Part shown: positions 1 through 8,149 of the stretch, in pieces
Layout: every line of letters begins with the position of its first letter
Position numbering within the stretch: position 1 is the first letter of the stretch
DNA from: G963663775 sp963663775
Lineage (GTDB): Bacteria > Bacillota > Clostridia > Oscillospirales > Butyricicoccaceae
Reading direction: 5' to 3'
Assembly: GCA_963663775.1 (NCBI GenBank)
Contig: OY760624.1
Span: 2,683,234-2,747,233 of the forward strand
Length of the DNA stretch: 64,000 nt
Program-made: the position numbers and the translations under genes
The notes under the pieces: generated by a model
Seen by the model: the letters and a program-made list of their open reading frames with translations, nothing else
Told to the model about the DNA's origin: nothing
Database searches by the model: none

Positions 1-118
1 CCCCGTGAGACAGTGGTCTTTCTCGCGCCGCTCCGAAGCAGTCGTGCGCAAACTGAAACGCTTTCACTTGATGCTTGTAGGGAACGGCATTGATTGGCAA
101 TGCGTGATTTGTCTTCAT
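1..118 (-). CDS. Phage-type SNF2/DEAD helicase, N-terminal fragment (runs off the window)
   Basis: A reading frame starts at an ATG whose first base is 118 on the minus strand and continues to the window edge (39 codons). A good ribosome site, AGGAGATAAAAGAC-ATG, precedes it. The peptide begins MKTNHALPINAVPYKHQVKA and continues with QFAHDCFG. The K-H-Q-x-x-A-F-x-F-A pattern resembles the Q-motif region at the start of SNF2-like helicases carried by Clostridia prophages. Only about 39 residues are visible, so no Walker motif can be checked. It lies 24 bases downstream of the small regulator on the same strand and is probably co-transcribed with it. Confidence 0.5.
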   Translation of the reverse strand, partial: MKTNHALPINAVPYKHQVKAFQFAHDCFGAARERPLSHG

Positions 119-142
119 GTCTTTTATCTCCTGATTCATGTT

Positions 143-463
143 TCAATGTGGAGCAAACTGGGAGAGAATGCTGTTCATAACTGCAAGATCGTCTCCCTGA
201 AGGTGTGGCGTCAGTCTCTTCAGGAGGGCTGCCTGTTCCGGCGAAAGGGTCTTTCGGTCCAGACGGTACCAATCCTCAACCCTGACCCCGCCGCCGTAAC
301 GACCAGAAACAGTTTCAATTGGGTAAGAAAGCGTAAGCACTACAATATCGTTTTGAATTGTACGTTTGCTGACACCAAACTCATGTGCTAGATTTTCGTA
401 TGTATCGTGCCGTCTGTAGCACAGAACATCCAGCAGTTTTTGCCGTCTTTCGTTGGGACTCAC
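143..463 (-). CDS. Small winged-helix (HTH_11/DeoR-like) DNA-binding protein
   Basis: A 106-residue protein with a GTG start (GTGAGTCCC) after a GGTGAGGAAGC ribosome site. Residues about 5-45 (RRQKLLDVLCYRRHD, then the recognition-helix region VSKRTIQNDI) form a classic HTH_11/DeoR-type winged helix. The following S-G-R-Y-G-G-G-V-R segment is the usual wing. The C-terminal 50 residues are helical and there is no WYL or sugar-binding domain. Short proteins of this kind sit beside helicase genes in Clostridia phages and integrative elements, which matches the helicase start directly downstream. The regulated gene is unknown. Confidence 0.7.
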   Translation of the reverse strand: MSPNERRQKLLDVLCYRRHDTYENLAHEFGVSKRTIQNDIVVLTLSYPIETVSGRYGGGVRVEDWYRLDRKTLSPEQAALLKRLTPHLQGDDLAVMNSILSQFAPH

Positions 464-1242
464 GCTTCCTCACCCCCTTTCCTTTGCTCCATTGCCTAAT
501 AGTAGAAGTTAAAGTGGCAGCCTTTTTGCCACGTTAAAAAAAATTTTCATTTCTAAGGTGTAATAGGGAACAGTCTGCTAACACGTATCTAAAGCAAATG
601 TGAAGACCGGGCGTGATTACAAAGCTGTATCAGATGAATTGAATACTCAACCAGAAAATTGTTAATACCTCAAAATAAAAATACAGATTGTAATACGCAT
701 TGGTTGTTTGATACAAACGTTGAGCAAAAACCTTGTTTGATATGCTGTTTGAAGGATTTCATCTGCTGGTCCTTTTTGCATTCTTCATTTTCTGCCCCTG
801 TTCGAAGGCAGGGAAATCGGCTGAAAAAATAAAAAGAGCCGGAGTAAACATCCAGTCTCTCCTGTCCAGCGGGAAGCACTATGCTTCCGCTGATCAGATG
901 ATGGTTCAGGATGTCTACTCCGGCTCTAAACAGTTTTCTACCATCACGAAGTACCATGCTGACCTGCTTGTTGATGATGGCAAGCAGAATAATATCGGAC
1001 TTTTGATTCAGATGTTCATAAATCTTTTCACATCCATTGACTATTCGAATTGTGTAAAATATACCTTCGTGATATAATGGGATTTAATAGGATTTATCGA
1101 GATTTGATTTGGATGAAAAAATTCCAGAGTTCTCTCTGGAAAAAACATGAAGTGTTTCTGGTTTAGCATGAATGCTTTACTAAGGTTGATTGAGTTTATA
1201 AGGTTTATATTTCAAATCACAGGATTTGCAGGAGGCGAATCG
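464..1242. other. Long intergenic stretch holding two structured elements but no convincing gene
   Basis: Short frames occur here on both strands, but they run through an inverted repeat (835-927), lack ribosome sites and have no protein-like pattern. Bases 514-532 form a small hairpin (GTGGCA, loop, TGCCAC) followed by an A-run, upstream of the small regulator gene. It could be an operator or a terminator. The rest looks like degraded mobile DNA. Confidence 0.5.
835..927 (-). repeat. 93-bp palindromic structured element, copy 1
   Basis: The left arm 835-853 and right arm 909-927 pair over 19 bases with one mismatch (AGAGCCGGAGTA.ACATCC). An inner hairpin lies at about 868-891 (AGC.GGAAGC / GCTTCCGCT). 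Read on the minus strand the outer stem is followed by a U-rich tract (CTCTTTTTATTTTTT), as in an intrinsic terminator or a small terminated RNA. A second copy at 36601-36694 has the same architecture but a different inner stem sequence. No coding role is seen. Confidence 0.7.
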
Positions 1243-2151
1243 ATGATAAATACAAATACCCTGCGTTTATGTGGCGGCACATTCTTCGTATTGCTACTCC
1301 GTGAAAAGCGTAACAACAGAACAAAAAAGCAGCTGAAGAATTTTGGAAGTGATGGACTTACAAATATCAGCCTTATGGAACATTTGATTCTTCTTTTCGA
1401 TGATACTTTTGAAAAGCCAGCTGGGGATTCAATGGATAACAGAACATCTTTATACAAGAAATGTAAGATTTCTGAAGCGGACTGTCTTCCATTTCATGAC
1501 GATGCTCTTGTTCATGCATTTGATCGAAAAATTAAAAACAACTATGTCACTTGTTTATCCAGCATGGGTGAAATTGCAGATTTTTTTCTTGCAACAGAGA
1601 AAGAAGATAAAATGTGCGAACTGGTGTATTCTATCTTTACTGTTATCAAATACGATACGCATATCAAACCAGAGGATTGTTTCTATGTCACACCGGATGG
1701 AATTGGTGTAAACAAAACAAATCTGCTTCAAATGAAAGCAGTCAATCTTCCGGCCCTTCTTCTGGGTGTATGGCATTACATATTGATGCACTGCCAAGAC
1801 AATACAGTCGGTGCCTCAACCATTGTAGAGTGGCATACTGCCCCTCTACAAAAAGGAGATCGGCACAAATTCACCAGTTCTATAGGTAGTTCATTTGATC
1901 ATGAAATAAAAATAAGCACCGCCTACGAAACCATAGACGGTGCTGAAAAAGTTGTTATTGAGGAAGATCAAGAAAAGACGCAAGCAGTAACTGTTGAAGC
2001 AGAAATTCTCCAGGAACAGCCTCTGCCTGCTCAGACTGTCAATCAGACAATACAAAACCAGTTCAATTTCTACCAAACTGGAAACGGTATCAATATCGGT
2101 CATGCTGATAAGGTAGAGATCAAGGATGGTAAGGTGGTGAATCTGAAATGA
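1243..2151 (+). CDS. Unknown cassette protein with C-terminal N-F-Y-Q-T-G-N-G-I-N-I-G motif
   Basis: A 302-residue protein. The start ATG at 1243 is chosen for the AGGAGGCGAATCG spacer just before it; a longer upstream frame has no ribosome site. The N-terminal two thirds are a globular domain that I recognise only as a recurring hypothetical in Clostridia (hallmark NLPALLLGVWHYI near residue 190). The C-terminus is a low-complexity Glu/Gln linker leading to NQFNFYQTGNGINIGHADKV and then KDGKVVNLK. The next gene carries the same kind of motif near its N-terminus. Its stop overlaps the start of the next gene (ATGA), which implies translational coupling. It is followed by a RloC-like ATPase, so a role in a conflict system is likely but unproven. 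Confidence 0.7.
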   Translation: MINTNTLRLCGGTFFVLLLREKRNNRTKKQLKNFGSDGLTNISLMEHLILLFDDTFEKPAGDSMDNRTSLYKKCKISEADCLPFHDDALVHAFDRKIKNNYVTCLSSMGEIADFFLATEKEDKMCELVYSIFTVIKYDTHIKPEDCFYVTPDGIGVNKTNLLQMKAVNLPALLLGVWHYILMHCQDNTVGASTIVEWHTAPLQKGDRHKFTSSIGSSFDHEIKISTAYETIDGAEKVVIEEDQEKTQAVTVEAEILQEQPLPAQTVNQTIQNQFNFYQTGNGINIGHADKVEIKDGKVVNLK

Positions 2152-2849
2152 GTGATGAACTTAAAATTGTCACCCAGGATACTCTTACTGTTTCAGATAA
2201 CAGTGCATCCCCACCTTCTACTAACACCTATAATTTCCACCAATCTGGGGAAGGCACTAATATAGGTGTTGCTCAAAATGTCACCAACAGTACAGTCAAT
2301 TTATATATTCCCCTTTCTGGAGGCTTTGGTACAGCAACACAGCCAATCTCCACACATAAGCAAACGATAAATCCGGATTACTATAATCTATTTGTAATTC
2401 TTGGAGAAAAATACGATGGTCCCTACTTCATCGTTGATGCAGACCGTGCATTAACTGTCAAGTATGGAACCGCACAAAATATACACGAGCGGCTGGCTGT
2501 ATTTGATGAGACAGCTATTGTGAAAATAAAATCCTATCCTGCAGTATTTGCTTCTGAAAATTATCGATATCTCCACCTGACCGAACCTATTGCCGGAGAA
2601 CAGATTGCATTCTATGGATTCATAACAGATATCAAGCCACTTCAGAATGGAAAAATAAAAATTTTCTTTCAAAAGCTGCCAATGTGTGATATTCCACAAG
2701 AACTGCTTAATCAGATGATTACCGAATTGGACATCCAAGGTCATTGCAAATTAAATGAACTGGATAAAACACATTGGTCTGTTAAAAATGTAAATTTAAT
2801 TGAAGAATTAAAGCTGAAAGGAATAAGCCTTTTGGTTCCAACACTTTAA
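2148..2849 (+). CDS. Unknown cassette protein with N-terminal N-F-H-Q-S-G-E-G-T-N-I-G motif
   Basis: A 233-residue protein whose ATG overlaps the stop of the previous gene by four bases. Residues about 22-50 contain NTYNFHQSGEGTNIG, then VAQNVTNSTVNLY, closely mirroring the C-terminal motif of its upstream partner. The Asn/Gly-rich alternation suggests a short beta-solenoid or oligomerisation segment. The remainder (about 60-233) begins INPDYYNLFVILGEKY and looks like a mixed alpha/beta domain that I do not recognise. Co-transcription and the shared motif imply that the two proteins work together, perhaps by joining through the motif. No catalytic residues can be named. Confidence 0.65.
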   Translation: MSDELKIVTQDTLTVSDNSASPPSTNTYNFHQSGEGTNIGVAQNVTNSTVNLYIPLSGGFGTATQPISTHKQTINPDYYNLFVILGEKYDGPYFIVDADRALTVKYGTAQNIHERLAVFDETAIVKIKSYPAVFASENYRYLHLTEPIAGEQIAFYGFITDIKPLQNGKIKIFFQKLPMCDIPQELLNQMITELDIQGHCKLNELDKTHWSVKNVNLIEELKLKGISLLVPTL

Positions 2850-2857
2850 CCATTCGA

Positions 2858-3031
2858 ATGAAAATAAAGACAGATCACTCTTGAAGATATAGCTGAACGC
2901 CTCAGCGTCAGTAAGGATACAGTCCGAGTATAGATGAAAGAAAGCCGCCTGTATCCCGTACTGGAAAGTGATATAAATTCAAAATCTCCGAAGTTGATGA
3001 ATCGATTCGTAAAAAATGAATCAAGGAATAG
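2858..3031 (+). pseudogene. Relic of a MerR/HTH_17 excisionase-type DNA-binding gene
   Basis: From base 2871 the frame reads ITLEDIAERLSVSKDTVRV, a typical HTH_17 start. It then hits TAG where the family usually has Trp (V-R-V-W-M), continues MKESRLYPVL, and shifts frame before a second recognisable piece, KISEVDESIRKK. A nonsense mutation and a frameshift therefore both break it. It directly precedes the ATPase gene and is probably scar tissue from mobile DNA. Confidence 0.6.
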
Positions 3032-3047
3032 CAAAAGGAGGATGCCG

Positions 3048-5318
3048 ATGAAAACTAAAATTCAATCAGCCATTACCCGCATAGTACTTAACGAGGCTAC
3101 TTTTCATAACCAGGAGTTTACTCCGACATATATTAATTTCCTGTTTGGCAATAATGGCTCCGGCAAATCAACAATTGCGAGAGTTATTAAAAACCAGTGC
3201 GGTCTTGCCTGGGAAACTGGTCATACCGCTGCGGATTACACGATTCATGTGTATAACGAGGATTTTATCAAAAGGAACATCGAAAGCTATGCAGGAATGC
3301 CTGGTGTTTTTACAATCAGTGAGCAAAACATCACCATTCAGCACCAGATAGACAATGCTACCGACCAACTCAGACAAGCACAAACCTTGTTCACAGATAC
3401 GAGCACAAAGCTTGGTGAACAAGAAAGTCTTCTTAAAACTCAGTATGAAACCTTCCAGAAGATATGTTGGGACAAGACCAAAGATATCCGTGAGGCATTA
3501 AAGGTTGCTCTTGACGGCAAAAAAACAAAAGACGGGTTGACCAAAGCAATTCTAGCTGAAACCACACCGATGGACTTTGACCATGATTCCTTAATTGCAA
3601 TGTGTGATGCAGCATTCAGTGCCGATGCTACCGATTATCCAGAAATGCAGATAGGTGATGCATCGACTCTGGATGATTCACCGTTGCTTGCAAAGATTAT
3701 TGTCAGTCACAGCGACAGCCCTTTCGCTACATTTATGAAAGCCATCAATGCCTCAAACTGGGTACGTCAAGGACATGAAGAATACCATGAATTGTCCGGA
3801 GATAAATGTCCATATTGCCAAAAAACGCTAGATGTCGACTTTGAAAGCAAACTCGCCGAATGTTTTGACGCACAATATGAATCAGACCTCGCTTCTCTCC
3901 GTTCTTACAAAACATCCTACGGAAATGCCGCAAATGCGATGTGGCGAGCATATGCTAACAACCTTAAAAATACCTATCCAAAGATTACCAAAGAATTAAT
4001 GGATTTCAGTGATTTATTTGAAACTTTCAAAGCTAAAATGCAGATAAATGCACAGCGCCTTGATGAAAAATTGAAAGCACCTAATACAGCTGTTGCTTTT
4101 GAAGATTTATCAAATATCATTGCGGAATTGAATACTATAGTAGATTCTATGAACAAAAAAATCCATGAAAACAATGATATTCGCAATAACAGAACAAAAA
4201 AACGTCCTATCTGTAAGAAAAACGCTGTTCAGTACATATCATTTCTACTCCAGAGCGAAACTGACAAATATCGCAAGAGTCGAAGTGAATTGCAGAAAGA
4301 GATTAACAACCTAACTGCCACTAAAACTGATATAGATAAAAAGATTCGTTTCCTAAAAGGAAGCATTTCAAAACTCCGCAGGCAGGTAGTCAACACAACT
4401 GCCGCCGCAGAGGGGATCAACACTCTCTTAAAAGACACTGGATTCCAGGGATTCTATCTGCGTGAAAAGGTTGATTCTCCCAATGTTTATGAGGTAATCC
4501 GTTCAGATACAGAATTTGTGGCAAAAAATCTGAGCGAAGGCGAAAGAAACTTTATAGCTTTTCTTTACTTCTATCAGCTTGTTTTGGGCAGTGAGGATGC
4601 CGATACGCTGGTAAAGGATAAGATTGTTGTAATTGATGATCCAGTTTCCAGTATGGACAGTTCTGCGCTCTTTGTTGTTGGTGCACTTGTCAGAGACATG
4701 ATTGCAATATGCAATCCGGACTACACAACAAAAGAAAGTTCAAATGATTCCATCAAACAGCTGTTTGTACTTACACATAATGCTTTCTTCCATCAGGAAG
4801 TTACTTATAACCAAGTACAACATTTCCAGTATGTATCATTCTTTGAAATCAATAAACTGGAAAACCAATCTACTGTTCACCCTTGCACACAGAAAAGACC
4901 TGGAGTACCTTCCATCACAGAGAACCGTAATCCCGTGCAGAATTCCTATGCAGCACTATGGGATACATACAATGAGGTATTCTCTCCCAACACCCTCGTA
5001 AATGTAATCCGGCAAATACTTGATTACTATTTCCTTCAGCTGTGTGGATATGATGGTGTTGGAATTAAGGACCGAATTTTAAAGAAACACAGAAATGATT
5101 TTGTGACGAAACTTCCAGACGGTACAGAAGATTGCACTGAACTGCACATGACAGCGGCACTGCTCCAATATATGTCCTCAAGCAAAGACCGTATTTCTGA
5201 CGGATTAAACTTTATTCATACAAGTATGGATGTCGATTCCTGTCATAAAATTTTTGAGAAAATCTTCAGGAACATGGGACAGGGACAGCATTTTGATATG
5301 ATGATGAAACGTCATTAG
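3048..5318 (+). CDS. RloC-like AAA_13 ATPase with zinc hook
   Basis: A 756-residue SMC/Rad50-like ATPase. The start ATG at 3048 is chosen because AAAGGAGG lies six bases upstream; the nearby ATG at 3042 is too close. Walker A is FGNNGSGKST at residues about 33-42. A long coiled coil follows, with a Rad50-type zinc hook CPYC (Cys254, Cys257). Further on are the signature LSEGERN, Walker B KIVVIDDPVSSMD (about residue 525) and the H-loop-like VLTHNAFFHQE. This order is that of the AAA_13 family that includes PrrC and RloC. The C-terminal region has N-V-I-R-Q-I-L-D-Y-Y-F, but the Arg-Glu-His triad of the anticodon nucleases is not clear (Asp stands where Glu is expected), so tRNA cleavage is not claimed. 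It is the third gene of the cassette, separated from the second by the HTH relic. Confidence 0.7.
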   Translation: MKTKIQSAITRIVLNEATFHNQEFTPTYINFLFGNNGSGKSTIARVIKNQCGLAWETGHTAADYTIHVYNEDFIKRNIESYAGMPGVFTISEQNITIQHQIDNATDQLRQAQTLFTDTSTKLGEQESLLKTQYETFQKICWDKTKDIREALKVALDGKKTKDGLTKAILAETTPMDFDHDSLIAMCDAAFSADATDYPEMQIGDASTLDDSPLLAKIIVSHSDSPFATFMKAINASNWVRQGHEEYHELSGDKCPYCQKTLDVDFESKLAECFDAQYESDLASLRSYKTSYGNAANAMWRAYANNLKNTYPKITKELMDFSDLFETFKAKMQINAQRLDEKLKAPNTAVAFEDLSNIIAELNTIVDSMNKKIHENNDIRNNRTKKRPICKKNAVQYISFLLQSETDKYRKSRSELQKEINNLTATKTDIDKKIRFLKGSISKLRRQVVNTTAAAEGINTLLKDTGFQGFYLREKVDSPNVYEVIRSDTEFVAKNLSEGERNFIAFLYFYQLVLGSEDADTLVKDKIVVIDDPVSSMDSSALFVVGALVRDMIAICNPDYTTKESSNDSIKQLFVLTHNAFFHQEVTYNQVQHFQYVSFFEINKLENQSTVHPCTQKRPGVPSITENRNPVQNSYAALWDTYNEVFSPNTLVNVIRQILDYYFLQLCGYDGVGIKDRILKKHRNDFVTKLPDGTEDCTELHMTAALLQYMSSSKDRISDGLNFIHTSMDVDSCHKIFEKIFRNMGQGQHFDMMMKRH

Positions 5319-5386
5319 CATTCAGAACGCTTTGCTCCCATAAACTGTCTATCAGTATTCAACTGCATAATACAAGGAGAATATAA

Positions 5387-6292
5387 ATGGCTAAAGATTT
5401 TGGAAAACACGAACGTAGGATTTGCTCTTTATTCACACCAGGAACAATTTTTACATACAAAGGAAAGACCTATTCCGTTGTCTTTTCTGACAAACCAGTT
5501 TGTAGAAAAGGAGAGCCAAAAACTGATATTTTCATCCAAGCTAGACCACATGGAAGTAGTGGATCTGCATATATTAATTTCAAAATCTCATATAAACAAG
5601 ACAATGCTGATTTTCTTGAAAATAAAACCAATGCGGAACGGGCTGAACAATTACTGGGGACTAATTGGACTTCTATAATTCAGCAGTCAACCCTAGCACT
5701 TCAATCTGAATTTAATAACAGACCGCTTATCTTTACTAACTCATATCGGCGTACCGAAGCAGGTTCCATCACACTTGGTTGGAAATTTGAATTGCTTCGT
5801 GTAAAAAGCGGCGATTTAAGTAGTGAAATAGTCTTGACTCTTCAGCAAAAAAGAGACGTATATGCTGGAACCAATTTGTCTAGAGACAAAAAAGATGCAA
5901 CTGTAAACGGGCAAACGATTGAAAATTCGGGAATCGCTGAATATATATATGAAGAAATTACACCAGCACATTCCGCACAAGATGTTATTGATTCTATGCT
6001 AACCATTGATGAATTTTTATCAATTTACCCCAATATCTATTATGCTTGTAAAGCATTGAATTATCGTTCATTTCACAAAAAATATGATGGAAATAGACCA
6101 TTATCAGTATTTGTAGACTGGGGTGTTATCGGCAATCAGCTTCATCCTCAACTTGTTTTCAACAAACCACTTATTACAAAGGGAAATGAAGTGTATGAAA
6201 AGCTAATTTCTTCAATGAATATTCTTGGTATTGATAATACGGATGCCATAAATGAAAATAATATCTCTGATGTCAAATTTATCTGGTGTTGA
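5387..6292 (+). CDS. HaeIII-like restriction endonuclease
   Basis: A 301-residue protein with an AAGGAGAATATAA ribosome site. Near the N-terminus PKTDIFIQAR (Asp47) is followed by INFKISYKQ (Lys66/Lys70) and NADFLENK (Glu78, Lys80), a layout compatible with a PD-(D/E)xK-type nuclease core. I do not recognise the rest by eye. The assignment rests mainly on context: once the IS110 at 6351-8140 is removed, this gene lies directly upstream, on the same strand, of a methyltransferase extremely similar to M.HaeIII. The RE_HaeIII family has about this length. Predicted target: GGCC. The gene itself is intact. Confidence 0.65.
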   Translation: MAKDFGKHERRICSLFTPGTIFTYKGKTYSVVFSDKPVCRKGEPKTDIFIQARPHGSSGSAYINFKISYKQDNADFLENKTNAERAEQLLGTNWTSIIQQSTLALQSEFNNRPLIFTNSYRRTEAGSITLGWKFELLRVKSGDLSSEIVLTLQQKRDVYAGTNLSRDKKDATVNGQTIENSGIAEYIYEEITPAHSAQDVIDSMLTIDEFLSIYPNIYYACKALNYRSFHKKYDGNRPLSVFVDWGVIGNQLHPQLVFNKPLITKGNEVYEKLISSMNILGIDNTDAINENNISDVKFIWC

Positions 6293-6471
6293 CTTTTGAA
6301 AATTTAGCGTTAATATATTTATACGGCTTAATTTTGAGTCATATACCAATAAGGAGCATTCCTGTAAGGGGTAAAAACGGGAATTGCAAAAAAGACAACC
6401 TCCGGTTAGGATTGAGAGGATGAAATCTGGCCAGATGAAATCCAAACTCAAAAACAACGGAGGTCGTCAAA

Positions 6472-7752
6472 ATGAATTTTACCCAGAATGAGAAGATAAG
6501 TCAAGTTACAACAGAAACAATCGTCATCGGTGTGGACATCGGCAGCGAAACGCATTATGCCAGAGCATTTAACTGGCGAGGCGTGGAGCTTGGTCGTGTG
6601 TTTCGTTTCGCAAACAACGGAGAAGGATTTGGACAGTTTCAGGCATGGATCAAAAGCTTATCTGGAGAGACCGCACAGAGCAATATTATGGTAGGCGCAG
6701 AGCCCACAGGACATTACTGGTTTAGCCTGGCGTCATATCTGAGAGATCAAGGTATCAGGCTCGTACTGGTCAATCCATACCACGTCAAGCAATGCAAGGA
6801 GCTGGACGACAATCATCCGAGCAAGACGGACAGCAAAGACCCCAAAACCATCGCCAAGCTGGTCATCGATGGAAGATATCACGTTCCATATATTCCGGAA
6901 GGCGTGTACGCGGAACTGCGTATCGCCATGAACTGCCGTGAGCGAATCGTACGGGAGTTAGTGGCAATCCAGAACCGAATTGAGCGCTGGCTCAAGATTT
7001 ACTTTCCTGAATATCACGAGGTATTTGGGGATTTCAAAGCACAGAGCAGCCTGTTGGTGCTGGGCAGTGCCCCATTGCCCGTAGATGTCGTCAAGACAGG
7101 AGCAGAAGGAATCAACCAGCTATGGCGTACAAACAAGCTGCGGGCCGTTGGAATGAAAAGAGCACAGACTCTGTATGAAACGGCAAAACACAGCATGGGC
7201 TGCACCGAAGGCAGCATCGCTGCTCGCATGGAGATTCGGCTACTTCTGGAGGACTATCATGCCAAGCATACGCAATATGACAGCGTTATGGCTCTTGTAG
7301 AAGAACTGTGCGAGCAGATTCCGGCGGTTCAGAAGCTGCTCGCCATCAAGGGAATTGGACTACTCACCATCGCTGGTTTCTTTGCCGAGGTTGGAGATTT
7401 GGGACGTTTTCAGTCTCCAAAACAGATTCAGAAACTGGCTGGATTGGCGATTCGCGAAAACAGCTCCGGTAAACACCGGGGACAAAGCGGGATCAGCAAA
7501 CGTGGCAGGCATCGCCTACGGGCACTGCTGTTCCGAGCCATTCTGCCCGTGGTAGCAACCAATCAAGAATTCGGAGAAATCCACGGCTATTACACGAGAC
7601 GCAAAGAGAATCCGCTGAAGAAAAAACAATCGCTCATTACGCTATGCTGCAAGTTAATTCGGGTGTTTTTCGCCCTTGCAACTAAAGATGAGGACTATGA
7701 TCCAGTACGGTTGCTTGGTGACATCCACCGTCCGGCAGCAATAGCAGCTTAA
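6472..7752 (+). CDS. IS110-family transposase (DEDD/RuvC-like recombinase)
   Basis: A 426-residue recombinase. The N-terminal RuvC-like DEDD domain shows VIGVDIGSETHYARA (first Asp near residue 21), VGAEPTGHYW and DSKDPKTIAKL. The C-terminal Transposase_20 domain shows LLAIKGIGLLTIAGFFAEVG, and the later S-G-K-H-R-G-Q-S-G-I-S-K-R-G region carries the serine-type active site of the family. The start follows CGGAGGTCGTCAAA. The protein is identical to that of the copy at 22938-24218, so transposition was recent. The enzyme acts with a structured RNA from the element's own non-coding end in characterised relatives. Confidence 0.93.
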   Translation: MNFTQNEKISQVTTETIVIGVDIGSETHYARAFNWRGVELGRVFRFANNGEGFGQFQAWIKSLSGETAQSNIMVGAEPTGHYWFSLASYLRDQGIRLVLVNPYHVKQCKELDDNHPSKTDSKDPKTIAKLVIDGRYHVPYIPEGVYAELRIAMNCRERIVRELVAIQNRIERWLKIYFPEYHEVFGDFKAQSSLLVLGSAPLPVDVVKTGAEGINQLWRTNKLRAVGMKRAQTLYETAKHSMGCTEGSIAARMEIRLLLEDYHAKHTQYDSVMALVEELCEQIPAVQKLLAIKGIGLLTIAGFFAEVGDLGRFQSPKQIQKLAGLAIRENSSGKHRGQSGISKRGRHRLRALLFRAILPVVATNQEFGEIHGYYTRRKENPLKKKQSLITLCCKLIRVFFALATKDEDYDPVRLLGDIHRPAAIAA

Positions 7753-8140
7753 GGGCAATATCACACAATGACCCGTCGGGAGCGTCACAGTTGGGTCGGG
7801 TAGCAAGGCAATCCAAAGACAAAAGAGCAGGTAGTCAGTCAAAATTTCACCATCAGAGCACAGACTCGGTAAAGGAGCATCGCTGACACCCATCTGTGGG
7901 CAGGCAGGACGAAGGAATTTAGGGCAATGACCCTGTTAGACATGGGAGGTTTGCCGCCGCAGGAATAGTGGGTTACCATGGCCAAAATATTGCGAAAACA
8001 AGCGACGCTTTGGTTGTCATACCCATTTTTCCTGTTTTGGTGCACTGGATGCAGTGCTGCTTCGCAATCGCTCTTTTGAAATTGGCGTAATTCTATGAAA
8101 ACAAGAGATATTTGAAGAAAAACGTATTTTATTATAGGGA
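7753..8140 (+). ncRNA. Candidate IS110 bridge RNA region
   Basis: 388 bases between the transposase stop and the element's right end hold no gene but several hairpins (for example ACCCG/CGGGT at 7771-7801 and GCACTGGATGCAGTGC near 8042). A 9-base stretch, AAGGAGCAT (7872-7880), repeats the element's left junction AAGGAGCATT. GGGAGGT (7944-7950) matches the right junction plus target of the second copy (GGGA/GGT). In IS1111-type members of the family the bridge RNA lies downstream of the recombinase gene and carries loops that match target and donor. That this segment is such an RNA is inference from position and these matches. Confidence 0.55.
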
Positions 8141-8149
8141 GTACATTTT

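Larger units (their letters stand above)
6351..8140 (+). mobile_element. IS110-family insertion sequence, complete copy A (1790 bp)
   Basis: The ends were set by comparing this copy with the inverted copy at 22550-24339: both share AAGGAGCATTCC at the left and TATTATAGGGA at the right, and both are 1790 bp. There is no terminal inverted repeat, as is usual for IS110. It carries one transposase and a 388-nt non-coding tail. It lies between the restriction nuclease and its methyltransferase, and its right end abuts GTACATTTT-ATG, so the element end now sits where the methyltransferase ribosome site was. Its left part contains the palindrome ATCTGGCCAGAT. Confidence 0.9.

Noticed and set aside
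835..927. Palindromic element as a retron or group II intron RNA
   Set aside because: No reverse transcriptase is encoded near either copy, and the element is too short for an intron.
733..1077. Reading frames on both strands in 670-1077
   Set aside because: They run through an inverted repeat, lack ribosome sites and are not protein-like.
4990..5200. Functional anticodon-nuclease triad in the RloC-like ATPase
   Set aside because: The Arg is followed by Asp rather than Glu at the expected spacing and no His stands at the right distance.
1243..5318. Assignment of the cassette to the known ABC-three-component class
   Set aside because: The two small proteins do not show motifs I can match to the middle or effector components, so naming the class would be a guess.
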